This document shows positions 29,802 to 38,230 of a stretch of DNA of 64,000 nt, in pieces. The number at the start of each line of letters is the position of its first letter. Position 1 is the first letter of the stretch. The DNA is taken from positions 124,001 through 188,000 of the forward strand of contig JAAFJO010000002.1 in the NCBI GenBank assembly GCA_013298145.1. The letters are read 5' to 3'. The translations under genes and the position numbers were made by a program. The notes beneath the pieces are model-generated. The model had not been told where the DNA came from and searched no databases. It was given only the letters and a program-made list of their open reading frames with translations. This DNA comes from Betaproteobacteria bacterium (lineage in GTDB: Bacteria > Pseudomonadota > Gammaproteobacteria > Burkholderiales > Casimicrobiaceae).

Positions 29802-29828
29802 AACTCATATAGATGATCTATATGAGTT
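29802..29828. promoter_or_regulatory. Perfect 27-bp palindrome, probable operator
   Basis: AACTCATATAGAT (29802-29814), one central G, then its exact reverse complement (29816-29828). It sits 19 bases before the lactonase ATG and about 100 bases from the divergent dehydratase start, where one dimeric repressor could control both. The surrounding DNA is AT-rich, which fits a promoter. No LacI, GntR, IclR or AraC gene lies nearby, so the regulator must be elsewhere. Confidence 0.8.
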
Positions 29829-29847
29829 ACCTAACTTGCTGAAATAT

Positions 29848-30768
29848 ATGGAAAAACTATCTGCCAAACTGGTATTGGACGCTCGCGCGGAGCTGGGCGA
29901 GTGTGTGCGCTGGGATCATGAGGCGAAACTCGTCTACTGGGTTGACATCAACCGCAACCAGCTGCACCGCTTCAATCCGGCGACCGGCGAAAACCAAAGC
30001 ATGGACATCGGTCAGAACATTGGCTGTTTCGCGCAAGACAAAAAAGGCGGGTTTATCGCTGGGCTACGCACCGGCTATGCGCGAATTACCCACTTCGGCG
30101 GCGATGTGATCGCGCTGACCAGCCCCGATTACGACCCCTCAAAAGCGCGCTTCAACGATGGTCGCTGCGACAACTCGGGCCGCTTCTGGGCGGGCACCAT
30201 GTGGGAGCCGCGGGATCGCGCGGGCGGTGTCGTTTACTGCCTTGAAAGCGATGGCGAATTTCGTGCAGGCGCGGTGCCGACCGTGATTACGAATGCCATT
30301 ACGTTTTCTGCCGATGGCAAAACGATGACGCTTTCCGACACGCCGAATCATGTTCTGTGGGCGTTCGACTATGACGAAGCAACGGCCACACCGAGCAACC
30401 AGCGTGTGCTGCGTCGCTACGACAGGCCCGCCGTTGATGGAAACGGCAACCCGCCCGGCTATGGCGGTCGACCCGATGGCGCATGTGTTGATTCCGAAGG
30501 CAACGTTTACGTCGCTTGCATTCAAGGTTCGCGGGTCGAAAAGATTTCACCGTCGGGCGAGCTGCTCGCCGTCATCGAATTGCCCGTTCCCTGCCCAACC
30601 TGCTGCACCTTCGGCGGCGAGGATTTACGAACCCTCTACATTGTCACCGGACGCATTCGCATGAGTGAAGATCAAATCGCCGCGACCCCGGAGGCGGGCG
30701 GCATTTTCGCGGTTCGCTTGGAGGCGCCGCACGCGCCGGGGATTCTCGAGCCGAGGTTTGCGGGGTAA
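29848..30768 (+). CDS. SMP-30/gluconolactonase-family sugar lactonase
   Basis: A 306-residue six-bladed propeller lactonase. The metal ligand glutamate is in ELGECVRWD (E18), with RFNDGRCDNSGRFWAGTMW and PDGACVDSEGNVYVA as the other hallmark segments. It should open an aldonolactone (pentono-lactone) to the acid for the divergent dehydratase. The ATG at 29848 is used; a TTG at 29836 is possible. The gene lies directly behind the 27-bp palindrome. Confidence 0.9.
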   Translation: MEKLSAKLVLDARAELGECVRWDHEAKLVYWVDINRNQLHRFNPATGENQSMDIGQNIGCFAQDKKGGFIAGLRTGYARITHFGGDVIALTSPDYDPSKARFNDGRCDNSGRFWAGTMWEPRDRAGGVVYCLESDGEFRAGAVPTVITNAITFSADGKTMTLSDTPNHVLWAFDYDEATATPSNQRVLRRYDRPAVDGNGNPPGYGGRPDGACVDSEGNVYVACIQGSRVEKISPSGELLAVIELPVPCPTCCTFGGEDLRTLYIVTGRIRMSEDQIAATPEAGGIFAVRLEAPHAPGILEPRFAG

Positions 30769-30777
30769 GAGCGCGCT

Positions 30778-32022
30778 ATGGCGTTTTGGAAAAATCCGTT
30801 TGACGGACCACCGCCCATTCCGCGCGCACCGTTGCCGAGCGAAGACCCCTTCTTCGTTCGAGATGAAGCGCTACGGACAGCTGAAGTGGACGTAGACGCG
30901 GTGCCCCACGACCGGCTGGACCGGAAGGCCACGCAGCGCGATCTCACACTCGAGTTCACGGGCGATACATGGGAGTATTTTCGCTTGTGGGCGGCTACGC
31001 AAGCGCTGATTTTTGTGACCCTTGGACTCTATGCCCCTTGGGCTAAAGTGCGCCGAACGCGATATCTCGCACGGCACTATCGGCTTGATGGGGTGGGCTT
31101 CGAATACCGCGCCAATCCGGTGGCGATTTTGCGCGGCAAATTGCTGGTGTATGCAGTGCTCGCAATCGGCGCAATGCTCGCATTTTTGAATCCTTTCCTG
31201 ATTGCCCCGATGGTCCTGGTTGTGTACCTGCCGCTCGCGTGGTTACTGACACATTCGTTTCGCTTTCGGTGGCAAACGATTCGATACCGAAACATCGCGT
31301 TCGGTTTTAGACCGGATGCGAAGGTAGTCCGATGGCCGGTGTTGGCAATGGGCGTTGTGACTGCGACGCTCTTTCTGCTGCAAACGACTACTGATCAGAA
31401 AACGCTTCCAGCAGCGCTTGTGCTGCTGTTGGCATCGCTCGCACTCGGCTTACTTGCATGGCCGTATCTCACGAGCAAGCTACTGCATCATCGCTTCGCC
31501 AACGCGCGTTGGGGCGCAACCGAGCTCCGTCTTGATTGCACTGTGAGAGAGATCTTCAAGATGATGTTCAAAGGCGGTAAAGGCTTTTTCATCGGCATTG
31601 TCGTCGCGTTTTCGGTGCTCAATGCGCTGACAGTGCTGATCAAAAACATTGACCTACGCTCGATCGCGCAGGCACTCTCGTATTTGTTACTCACAGTTTG
31701 CGCGGTCGCATTCGGTCGAACGCGACGGCTGAACTATGCGCTCAATCGCCTGAGCGTCGGCGATCAGATTACGTTTATTAGCACGATGGAGCCTGATCGT
31801 GCCGCAGGACGCGCGCTACGCTATGGGCTTGCAAGCGTGCTGACGTTGGGTTTAGCGATTCCTTGGGCAACCATTGATTTCGCGCGATGGCGTACGCAAA
31901 ATCTGCTGGTGCGCCTAACGGGGGATTGGAGCGACTTTCCGACTAATCCACCCACTGTTGCAGCGAAGGGCGCAATCGCAGATGGCCTCGCCGAAGAATT
32001 CGGAATTGAGGTCGGATGGTGA
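30778..32022 (+). CDS. DUF898 (YjgN-family) multi-pass membrane protein
   Basis: A 414-residue inner-membrane protein with about eight hydrophobic segments. The internally repeated DUF898 pattern is visible as EYFRLWAATQALIFVTLGLYAPW..R, then R.R.LARHY, and later LTLGLAIPWATIDFARWR. Function is unknown. The start follows the lactonase stop by 9 bases, but the topic differs, so cotranscription may be incidental. The stop overlaps the start of the M48 peptidase gene, and these two families are often neighbours. Confidence 0.85.
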   Translation: MAFWKNPFDGPPPIPRAPLPSEDPFFVRDEALRTAEVDVDAVPHDRLDRKATQRDLTLEFTGDTWEYFRLWAATQALIFVTLGLYAPWAKVRRTRYLARHYRLDGVGFEYRANPVAILRGKLLVYAVLAIGAMLAFLNPFLIAPMVLVVYLPLAWLLTHSFRFRWQTIRYRNIAFGFRPDAKVVRWPVLAMGVVTATLFLLQTTTDQKTLPAALVLLLASLALGLLAWPYLTSKLLHHRFANARWGATELRLDCTVREIFKMMFKGGKGFFIGIVVAFSVLNALTVLIKNIDLRSIAQALSYLLLTVCAVAFGRTRRLNYALNRLSVGDQITFISTMEPDRAAGRALRYGLASVLTLGLAIPWATIDFARWRTQNLLVRLTGDWSDFPTNPPTVAAKGAIADGLAEEFGIEVGW

Positions 32023-33071
32023 TGAATACGCGACACGAGTCAGTCGAAAGCGAGTTGAGCGTTCGTGCCTGGCGCTTTGACGGCGTTTACGCGGAGCGTG
32101 AACTTGTTGATGCGCTTTTCGCGAAAGACGTGGTTCAACTTACGCGGGAAGACGGCAGCACGCTGCGTTTTTTGGCGAATCAAGTCACCCCGAGTGACGA
32201 CACTGATCGCGAGCAGCGAAACTTTGCGCTGCCCGATGGCACGCTTCTCGTTATCGACACACCGCAGCGCGCGCCCATCGCCGCGCCCCGAGACTCGAAG
32301 ATTGAACGCTGGATCAAAAGCAAGGGCGCGACGCTGTTCAGTGTGTTTGCTGTGCTTGTACTTCCTGCAGCGCTGTTGACCGTCGTGATTCCCGGGGCAG
32401 TCAATCTCGCTGCACCCCATATCCCGCTGACGTGGGAGACTGCGCTCGGTGAGACGGTGTTTTCCTCGCTCATGAAAACCCAGTTTCAGCCGTCAGATTT
32501 GTCGAGCGAGCACAAGGCTCGACTCACCGCAAGATTCGATGAACTGAAAGCGTCGGTGGGCCTTGGTTCGGCGCGACTTGAGTTTGCTGGCGGAATCCCG
32601 AATGCGTTCGCGCTTCCCGGCGGAATCGTTGTGATCACGGATCAAATGGTTCAGCTGCTAGACAACGATGATCGTGTCGCTGCAGTGCTAGCGCATGAGC
32701 TCGGACATGTCGCAAATCGCCATGGGCTGCGCGGCATTGCGACACATACCATCGCAGCCCAGGTGCTCACCGTCGCACTGACGCACGACCAGCTGAGCCA
32801 GAGAGTCGTCGATCTTGTTGCGCAACGAGCACTTACAGCGCGTTATTCGCAACAGAGCGAACGTGAGGCCGATCGCTTTGCCTGCGAGCTGCTTGTGAAG
32901 ACCCAGCGATCGGCCCGATCGCTCGCCGAAACCTTTGAGCGGTTTTATGTTTTGGCTGAACGCTATAACGTGAATCTCGACTCGGGAAGCTACACCTCAA
33001 CTCATCCACCAGTAGACACGCGAATTGCAGCATTGCGCGCGTGCGCAAAAGAACTCGAAGCCGCGCGATAA
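32016..33071 (+). CDS. M48-family membrane metallopeptidase
   Basis: A 351-residue zinc peptidase. One membrane segment lies at about 104-127, and the zinc motif HELGH is at 227-231 in VLAHELGHVANRHG. The third ligand is the glutamate in QQSEREADRFACELL (about 287). Relatives such as BepA and LoiP take part in outer-membrane protein quality control. The site faces the periplasm if the N-terminus is inside. The start overlaps the DUF898 stop. Confidence 0.88.
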   Translation: MVMNTRHESVESELSVRAWRFDGVYAERELVDALFAKDVVQLTREDGSTLRFLANQVTPSDDTDREQRNFALPDGTLLVIDTPQRAPIAAPRDSKIERWIKSKGATLFSVFAVLVLPAALLTVVIPGAVNLAAPHIPLTWETALGETVFSSLMKTQFQPSDLSSEHKARLTARFDELKASVGLGSARLEFAGGIPNAFALPGGIVVITDQMVQLLDNDDRVAAVLAHELGHVANRHGLRGIATHTIAAQVLTVALTHDQLSQRVVDLVAQRALTARYSQQSEREADRFACELLVKTQRSARSLAETFERFYVLAERYNVNLDSGSYTSTHPPVDTRIAALRACAKELEAAR

Positions 33072-33080
33072 ACTTCCCGA

Positions 33081-33842
33081 ATGCCCACGCTCTCAAACAT
33101 TTACCCCTCGCTTCGCGGCCGCGCCGTGTTTGTTACCGGTGGCGCGACCGGGATCGGTGCGTCGCTCGTTTCGGAATTCGTGGCACAGGGCTGCTACGTG
33201 GGTTTTCTCGATATCGATGACGAGGCGGCCTCGGCACTGCGTGCTCGGTTGAATGCGAAAGATAAGCTGCGTTACTGGCATTGCGATATTCGCGATGTCG
33301 AGGCGCTGCAACGAACGATCACGACCGCTGCCGATGTGCTTGGCGGGAAGCTTGATGTGTACATCGGCAACGCGGCGAATGATGTGCGCCACGAATTCGA
33401 TGCGTTGACACCCGAATACTGGGATAACAATCAGGCAATCAATCTTCGCCCGCAAGTGTTTGGCGCGCAAGCGGCTGCGAGGACGATGGGCTCCGGGGGC
33501 GTCATCATCGCCATGGGCTCGATCAGTTGGATGCGTCGCCGAAAAGGATTTGTTAGCTACACCACGTCCAAGGCCGCGATTCATGGCCTCACGCGCACGC
33601 TTGCGCAGGAGCTTGGTCCGCGCGGCATTCGCGTCGTTTCAGTGGTGCCCGGTGCAATCAGAACGGATAAACAGATGGCGCAAGTCGTCACACCGCAGCT
33701 CGAGCAGGAGTTTCTCGACAATCAAGCGCTCAAGTTTCGACTTCTCTCAGAGGACGTCACTGCAATGACGCTCTTCCTCGCAAGCGACGATGCGCGCGCA
33801 TGCGCGGGGCAGTCGTTCATCGTTGATGGTGGAATGGTTTAA
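33081..33842 (+). CDS. SDR oxidoreductase, probable D-xylose/pentose 1-dehydrogenase (XylB-like)
   Basis: A 253-residue short-chain dehydrogenase. The NAD(P) motif TGGATGIG (19-26), catalytic S147 (GSISW), Y160 and K164 (SYTTSK) are all present. The opening IYPSLRGR, the GNAANDVRH segment and GSISW recall Caulobacter D-xylose 1-dehydrogenase. It would give the lactone for the SMP-30 enzyme and so complete an oxidative pentose route with the genes at 24.9-30.8 kb. It lies 9 bases after the M48 gene. Substrate assignment is inference. Confidence 0.82.
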   Translation: MPTLSNIYPSLRGRAVFVTGGATGIGASLVSEFVAQGCYVGFLDIDDEAASALRARLNAKDKLRYWHCDIRDVEALQRTITTAADVLGGKLDVYIGNAANDVRHEFDALTPEYWDNNQAINLRPQVFGAQAAARTMGSGGVIIAMGSISWMRRRKGFVSYTTSKAAIHGLTRTLAQELGPRGIRVVSVVPGAIRTDKQMAQVVTPQLEQEFLDNQALKFRLLSEDVTAMTLFLASDDARACAGQSFIVDGGMV

Positions 33843-33958
33843 TAAAATACGCTCTAGTCTTTATTGAATCAGGACGAAACGGCGGTTTCATTTAATATCG
33901 AAATACTAATTTACTGGCTTTTAGTCCGGATTCAATTTGGGGTAAAGGAAAAGAGTTA

Positions 33959-34579
33959 ATGTCTCAAATCAAACTCATCGGCGTCGCTGCATCACGCGCT
34001 GTCCGCAACATTTGGATGCTGAAAGAGTTAGGGCTCGCCTACGAGCACGAAGCGATTCATTACACCGATCCTGCACTCAAGAAGCCGCCTTACACCGATT
34101 GGAATCCGAACGGTGCGATTCCAATGATTTTGGTCGATGGCACGCCGCTTTTTGAATCGCTCGCGATCAATTTGTTTCTCGCTGAAAAATTTCCCGGTGA
34201 ACTTTCCGCGAAAACGGCTGAAGAGCGCGGTCAACTCGCACAGTGGTCGCTCTGGGCTGCAACGAGCATCGAAACCGATCTCGGTAATTGGGCGTATCAC
34301 ACGATGTTTCTGCCCGAAGCGGAGCGACGGCCTGATTTCGCCAAAGAATCGCTCGCCAAGGCGCTCAAGCGGTTGGATGTTTTGGAATCAGTATTGAGTT
34401 CGCGCCCGTATTTGCTGGGCGAACGCTTTACCGTCGCCGATCTCAATGTGGCCGCAGTGTGCTATCGCGCGCTCGGAATCGACATGCCGGACAAGCCCAA
34501 ATTCAAAGCGTGGCTCAGCGCGTGCTGGTCGCGTCCGACAGCGATTGAGGCGCGGCGCGCCCGCGGAGATCAGGTGTGA
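33959..34579 (+). CDS. Glutathione S-transferase family protein
   Basis: A 206-residue GST. The N-terminal thioredoxin-like half contains the glutathione-binding turn NGAIPMILVDGTPLFESLAI (cis-Pro and ES pair). The helical C-terminal half has RPYLLGERFTVADLNVAAV. S12 or a neighbour in VAASRAVRN may serve the thiol. The stop overlaps the mutarotase start (GTGA). The AT-rich 116-base upstream gap may hold a promoter. Substrate unknown. Confidence 0.88.
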   Translation: MSQIKLIGVAASRAVRNIWMLKELGLAYEHEAIHYTDPALKKPPYTDWNPNGAIPMILVDGTPLFESLAINLFLAEKFPGELSAKTAEERGQLAQWSLWAATSIETDLGNWAYHTMFLPEAERRPDFAKESLAKALKRLDVLESVLSSRPYLLGERFTVADLNVAAVCYRALGIDMPDKPKFKAWLSACWSRPTAIEARRARGDQV

Positions 34580-35478
34580 GCCAAGCCTCAGGCGTGCCCG
34601 GTTCGTCCGCGCAACACACACTTCGTTTCGGCGAGTTTCAGGGGCTGCCCGCGCTGATCGTTCACACGCCGTTCTCTCACGCTGCGGTTAGCTTGTTCGG
34701 TGGGCATGTGCTGTCATTCGTACCGAATGGATTCGAAGACTTGCTTTGGCTTTCGCCCACCACGAGACGTCCGCCTGACCCCATTCGTGGCGGTGTGCCC
34801 GTGTGCTGGCCTTATTTCGCGAAACAGGGGCAACCCAGCGAAGCGCCGCAACACGGGCTGGTGCGTACGCGGCAATGGAAGCTCACCCACGCAGAGCAAA
34901 GCGAAGAAGGCGAATGGGTGATCGCGCTCGCCGCGCCCGAGATCGACGACGTGCCAATGAATCTGATGCACACCATGCGCATTGGCCGTTCGCTCGATCA
35001 AGCGCTCACCACGGTGAATCTTTCACAAGACACGGTTCGCTTCACGCAGGCCTTCCACACCTATTTCAAGGTGGGTGACGCGATGCGCGTATCGGTGGCC
35101 GAGCTCGACGGCTTGAGCTACAGCGACAAGTTCGACGACTTTAACGTCCACACGCAGCGCGGCGCGTGGCATTTGAACGATCCGCGCGATCCGGGCCGAA
35201 GTGATCGAATCTACATGAGCGCGCCGAGCCGTTTTGAGCTTGTTGATCCAGTGCTGCAAAGAAAAGTCGTGCTGAGGACAGAGGGCTCGCGCACGCTTGT
35301 TGCGTGGAACCCCGGCGAAGGAGAGGTGAAAGGGTTTGCCGACATCCCGGGTGCGTCGTGGCGCGATTACGTTTGTTTGGAAGCGGCAAACTGCGGCAAC
35401 GAAGTCATCGAACTCGGCACCGACGACAGCCACATGCTGCGACAAACAATTACGGTTGAGGCGTTGCAACAGCATTGA
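34576..35478 (+). CDS. D-hexose-6-phosphate mutarotase (YeaD family)
   Basis: A 300-residue aldose 1-epimerase-fold protein. The family strings GGVPVCWPYF, PQHGLVRTRQW (catalytic histidine), FHTYFKVGD (second histidine) and NPGEGEVKGFADIPG (catalytic glutamate region) are visible. It interconverts alpha and beta hexose 6-phosphates. It starts with GTG, overlapping the GST stop, so the two are coupled. No link to the GST function is evident. Confidence 0.88.
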   Translation: MSQASGVPGSSAQHTLRFGEFQGLPALIVHTPFSHAAVSLFGGHVLSFVPNGFEDLLWLSPTTRRPPDPIRGGVPVCWPYFAKQGQPSEAPQHGLVRTRQWKLTHAEQSEEGEWVIALAAPEIDDVPMNLMHTMRIGRSLDQALTTVNLSQDTVRFTQAFHTYFKVGDAMRVSVAELDGLSYSDKFDDFNVHTQRGAWHLNDPRDPGRSDRIYMSAPSRFELVDPVLQRKVVLRTEGSRTLVAWNPGEGEVKGFADIPGASWRDYVCLEAANCGNEVIELGTDDSHMLRQTITVEALQQH

Positions 35479-35489
35479 CTTTTGCCATG

Positions 35490-35511
35490 TAGGCGCGGGC
35501 TTGACCGCGCT
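35490..35511. repeat. Single arm of the TAGGCGCGGGCTTGACC repeat
   Basis: A 22-base unit just after the mutarotase stop. The same unit occurs as an inverted pair at 50567-50625. It is a dispersed repeat, probably non-coding. Confidence 0.6.
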
Positions 35512-35560
35512 CACGGGCGCGCCACTTGCGAACGCCCCATCCTCATTAGCCGCAGATTCA

Positions 35561-35830
35561 CACAGATGAACACTGATGATCTTTGGAAAGAGAACTCGCC
35601 CCATCTCGCGCTCGTGATTGCAGCTGGTTGATTTTTTGACGCAGATTAACGCGGATTCTTTGAGTTGATTGACGCAGATTTCTTTTTTCATGTTCGACCG
35701 AACATCTGTGTGAATCTGTGGCGAAAATTCTCCCGACGAAGTGAAGCGCAGCACAGCTACAGAATGAAAAATCGGCGCAAATCCGCCTTAATTCAGCGTG
35801 AATCTGCGTTAATCTGCGTCAAAAAATACA
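35561..35830. repeat. CGCAGATTAACGCGGATT-family repeat cluster, inverted
   Basis: Forward units (ACGCAGATTAACGCGGATT, ACGCAGATTTC) at 35638-35680 face reverse units (AATCTGCGTTAATCTGCGTC) at 35800-35822, with degenerate units between. Together with the arm at 35490 it accounts for nearly all of the 383-base gap before the HAD-UbiA gene. Sister clusters are at 39035-39224 and 55256-55372. Confidence 0.8.
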
Positions 35831-35861
35831 ATCGTCGGCAACTACATCCCTCCCACATCCA

Positions 35862-37277
35862 GTGACCGAAACCACTCATCACTTCCCTCTCGTCGTCGAT
35901 CTTGACGGCACGCTCGTGCGCACCGATACGCTGTGGGAAAGTTTCTTTGCCGCGTGGGCGAACGATGTTTGGCTGCCAATCAAGTGCGTCGGTTGGCTTA
36001 GCAAGGGGCGCGCTCATTTGAAGGAGGCGCTTGCCGCACGCGCGCTCGAATCGCGACTCACGATTGACACGCTTCCGTTAAACGATGCGGTGCTCGCGCG
36101 CCTCCGCGATGCGCGAAATGCAGGGCGTACGACCGTGCTCGCGACTGCGGCGGATGCGCGAATCGCTAACGCCGTTGCGAAACGTGTCGGCTTGTTTGAT
36201 CGAGTATTTGCATCTGACGGCCAAACCAATTTAAAGAGCGAACAAAAGGCAACCAAGCTTATCGGGGAGTTTGGCGAGAAGGGGTTTGATTACATCGGCG
36301 ATTCAAACGCGGATGTCGCCGTATGGAAAGCGTCGCGTTTGGCGCTCACCGTGTCTTCGGTTCAGCCAAGCGGCGTTGCGCGCATCGAGTCGATAGCGGA
36401 AGAGAAGAGTGCGCTCTCGAACTGGATCAAACTTCTGCGCGTTCGCCATTGGGTCAAAAATATTCTGGTGTTCGTTGCGCTTTTCGCCGCGCATCGCTTC
36501 ACCGAATTACTCGCCTGGCAGCAGGCGTTATTCACGTTCTTCGCGTTCTGTGCGGTGTGTTCCGGCATCTACGTATTCAACGATCTTTTTGACCTCGCCT
36601 CTGACCGGTCACATTCGAGCAAGCGATTTCGCCCCCTCGCTGCCGGGCGGATATCGCTGTCGAGTGCGTTTCTCATCGCGATCTTGTTGCTCACGCTGGG
36701 CTTGGTGCTCGCCTTTTGTACCGGTCTTTGGGTCGGTGTGGTCCTACTTGGGTACTGCGCCGTAAACGCCGTCTACACCTTGTACGCAAAGCGCATTGCC
36801 GTCCTGGATGTCAGCATCTTGGCTGGGCTCTACACGCTCCGCATCGTCGCTGGTGCGCTCGCAATCGCCGCGCCGCTATCGCCGTGGCTCTTCGCGTTTT
36901 CGGTGTTCGCGTTTCTGAGCCTCGCATTGTTGAAGCGCGCCATCGATATCAACCGGCTCGCGCCCGACGAGAAGCTTTCCGGGCGCGGCTACACCGGGCG
37001 CGATGCTGCGTTCGTCAACACGTTCGGCGCTGGCGCTGCGCTCGCTGCAGTGCTCGTACTCTCGCTCTATGTCTCGGCGCCGCAAGCAACCGTGCTCTAC
37101 CGAAATCCGGCCTGGCTTTGGTTCGCGTTAGCGGTGATTCTCTTTTGGCTCATGCGCATGTGGCAGCTCGCGATGCGCGGCGCGTCGGATGACGATCCCG
37201 TGCTCTTCGCAACCAAAGACCCGACGTCTTGGGTTTGCGCTGCGCTCGTTGTCGGATGTTTTGTCGCAGCGATGTAA
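35862..37277 (+). CDS. HAD phosphatase domain fused to UbiA prenyltransferase
   Basis: A 471-residue two-domain protein. Residues 1-190 are a HAD-like phosphatase: DLDGT (D13, D15) and GDSNAD. Residues about 195-471 are a UbiA-type integral membrane transferase with NDLFDLASD (about 239-247), KRFRPLAAGRIS and a later YTLYAKRIAVLDV loop; eight or nine helices are predicted. The transferase part resembles decaprenyl-phosphate phosphoribosyltransferase. The fused phosphatase could dephosphorylate its product. The gene starts with GTG behind the repeat cluster. Pathway is not known. Confidence 0.85.
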   Translation: MTETTHHFPLVVDLDGTLVRTDTLWESFFAAWANDVWLPIKCVGWLSKGRAHLKEALAARALESRLTIDTLPLNDAVLARLRDARNAGRTTVLATAADARIANAVAKRVGLFDRVFASDGQTNLKSEQKATKLIGEFGEKGFDYIGDSNADVAVWKASRLALTVSSVQPSGVARIESIAEEKSALSNWIKLLRVRHWVKNILVFVALFAAHRFTELLAWQQALFTFFAFCAVCSGIYVFNDLFDLASDRSHSSKRFRPLAAGRISLSSAFLIAILLLTLGLVLAFCTGLWVGVVLLGYCAVNAVYTLYAKRIAVLDVSILAGLYTLRIVAGALAIAAPLSPWLFAFSVFAFLSLALLKRAIDINRLAPDEKLSGRGYTGRDAAFVNTFGAGAALAAVLVLSLYVSAPQATVLYRNPAWLWFALAVILFWLMRMWQLAMRGASDDDPVLFATKDPTSWVCAALVVGCFVAAM

Positions 37278-37289
37278 TTGTTTATCGAG

Positions 37290-38210
37290 TTACCGACTAC
37301 CTCGACCAATCGCGTCGAGGCGAACAATGCCATGCCCGTCCGCCGTTTTCTTCGGCGGCACTTTCCAAGCGTGGCCGTAGACGACTTCGACGCTGATGCG
37401 GATCATTCCGTTGGCGTCGCGTTGCGCATTGAGCGCATCGTTCAAGCGCGCCCACGCGTGCGGGCTCAGGCAGCCATGCGCGCGCGAGGCGACTGCGCTC
37501 ATCGCGCCCTGCGCGCGCAAGTCTCGCCACAACGCATCGGTGGTTTTGTATTCGAGCGTGATGACTTCCATGTCCATCACCGGATCGGCAAAGCCCGCAT
37601 GAACGAGCATGTCGCCGATGTCGTGTAAATCGGTGTGAACATGCAAACTCGAAACGCGCGACGGCAGCGCTTGAGTGACAGCGCGGCGCAGTTCAATCAA
37701 GGTATCTGGCCCAGGCATGGTGAACATGAGCACGCCATCAACTTTGACGGCGCGATTCCATTCGGCGAAGAGCGCGGGCAAATCGTTCGCCCATTGCAGC
37801 GCAAAGTTGCTCCAGAGCACGTCGGCCACGCCGTGTTTGATGGGAAGCTTCGCCATGTCGGCCACAACGCCTGAGTCTCTGGACTGACGCGAGAGCTTCG
37901 CGAGGATTCCACTTGGTGCGGGCGAGGCGAGATCAACCATCGCTCGCGCATGATCGATGGCGACGACATTGGCGTTGGGGAAGCGTGCGCGCAACGCTCC
38001 CGAGTGCGTTCCCGGTCCACAACCGACATCAAGAATCGTTTGCGGTGTGAGCTTCATGAAATCGAAGCGCTCGAGCAGTCTGTTTCCCACTTCACGCTGA
38101 ACGACAGCAGCGGTAGCGTAATCAGAGACGCCCGATTTCGCCTGCACGGACGCCGCCGCGTTGAACCGGCCACGAACGAGTTGCGAATCTAGCTTGGGGG
38201 GTGCGCTCAT
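37290..38210 (-). CDS. bioC: Malonyl-ACP O-methyltransferase
   Basis: A 306-residue SAM methyltransferase that masks malonyl-ACP at the start of pimelate synthesis for biotin. It begins with the BioC-type RGRFNAAASVQ region. Motif I is ILDVGCGPGTHSG (59-71), followed by DMAKLPIKHGVADVLWSNFALQW. Divergent from comF, an arrangement common in betaproteobacteria and the reason for choosing bioC over a generic methyltransferase. The 3-prime end nearly meets the HAD-UbiA gene. Confidence 0.87.
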   Translation of the reverse strand: MSAPPKLDSQLVRGRFNAAASVQAKSGVSDYATAAVVQREVGNRLLERFDFMKLTPQTILDVGCGPGTHSGALRARFPNANVVAIDHARAMVDLASPAPSGILAKLSRQSRDSGVVADMAKLPIKHGVADVLWSNFALQWANDLPALFAEWNRAVKVDGVLMFTMPGPDTLIELRRAVTQALPSRVSSLHVHTDLHDIGDMLVHAGFADPVMDMEVITLEYKTTDALWRDLRAQGAMSAVASRAHGCLSPHAWARLNDALNAQRDANGMIRISVEVVYGHAWKVPPKKTADGHGIVRLDAIGRGSR

Positions 38211-38230
38211 GAAACAATGCGTTGAGATTT

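Noticed and set aside
29802..29828. Terminator reading of the 27-bp palindrome
   Set aside because: It lies between divergent gene starts, has no GC-rich stem and no T-run.
35561..35830. CRISPR-like array
   Set aside because: Units are degenerate, irregularly spaced and inverted, with no uniform spacers and no cas genes.
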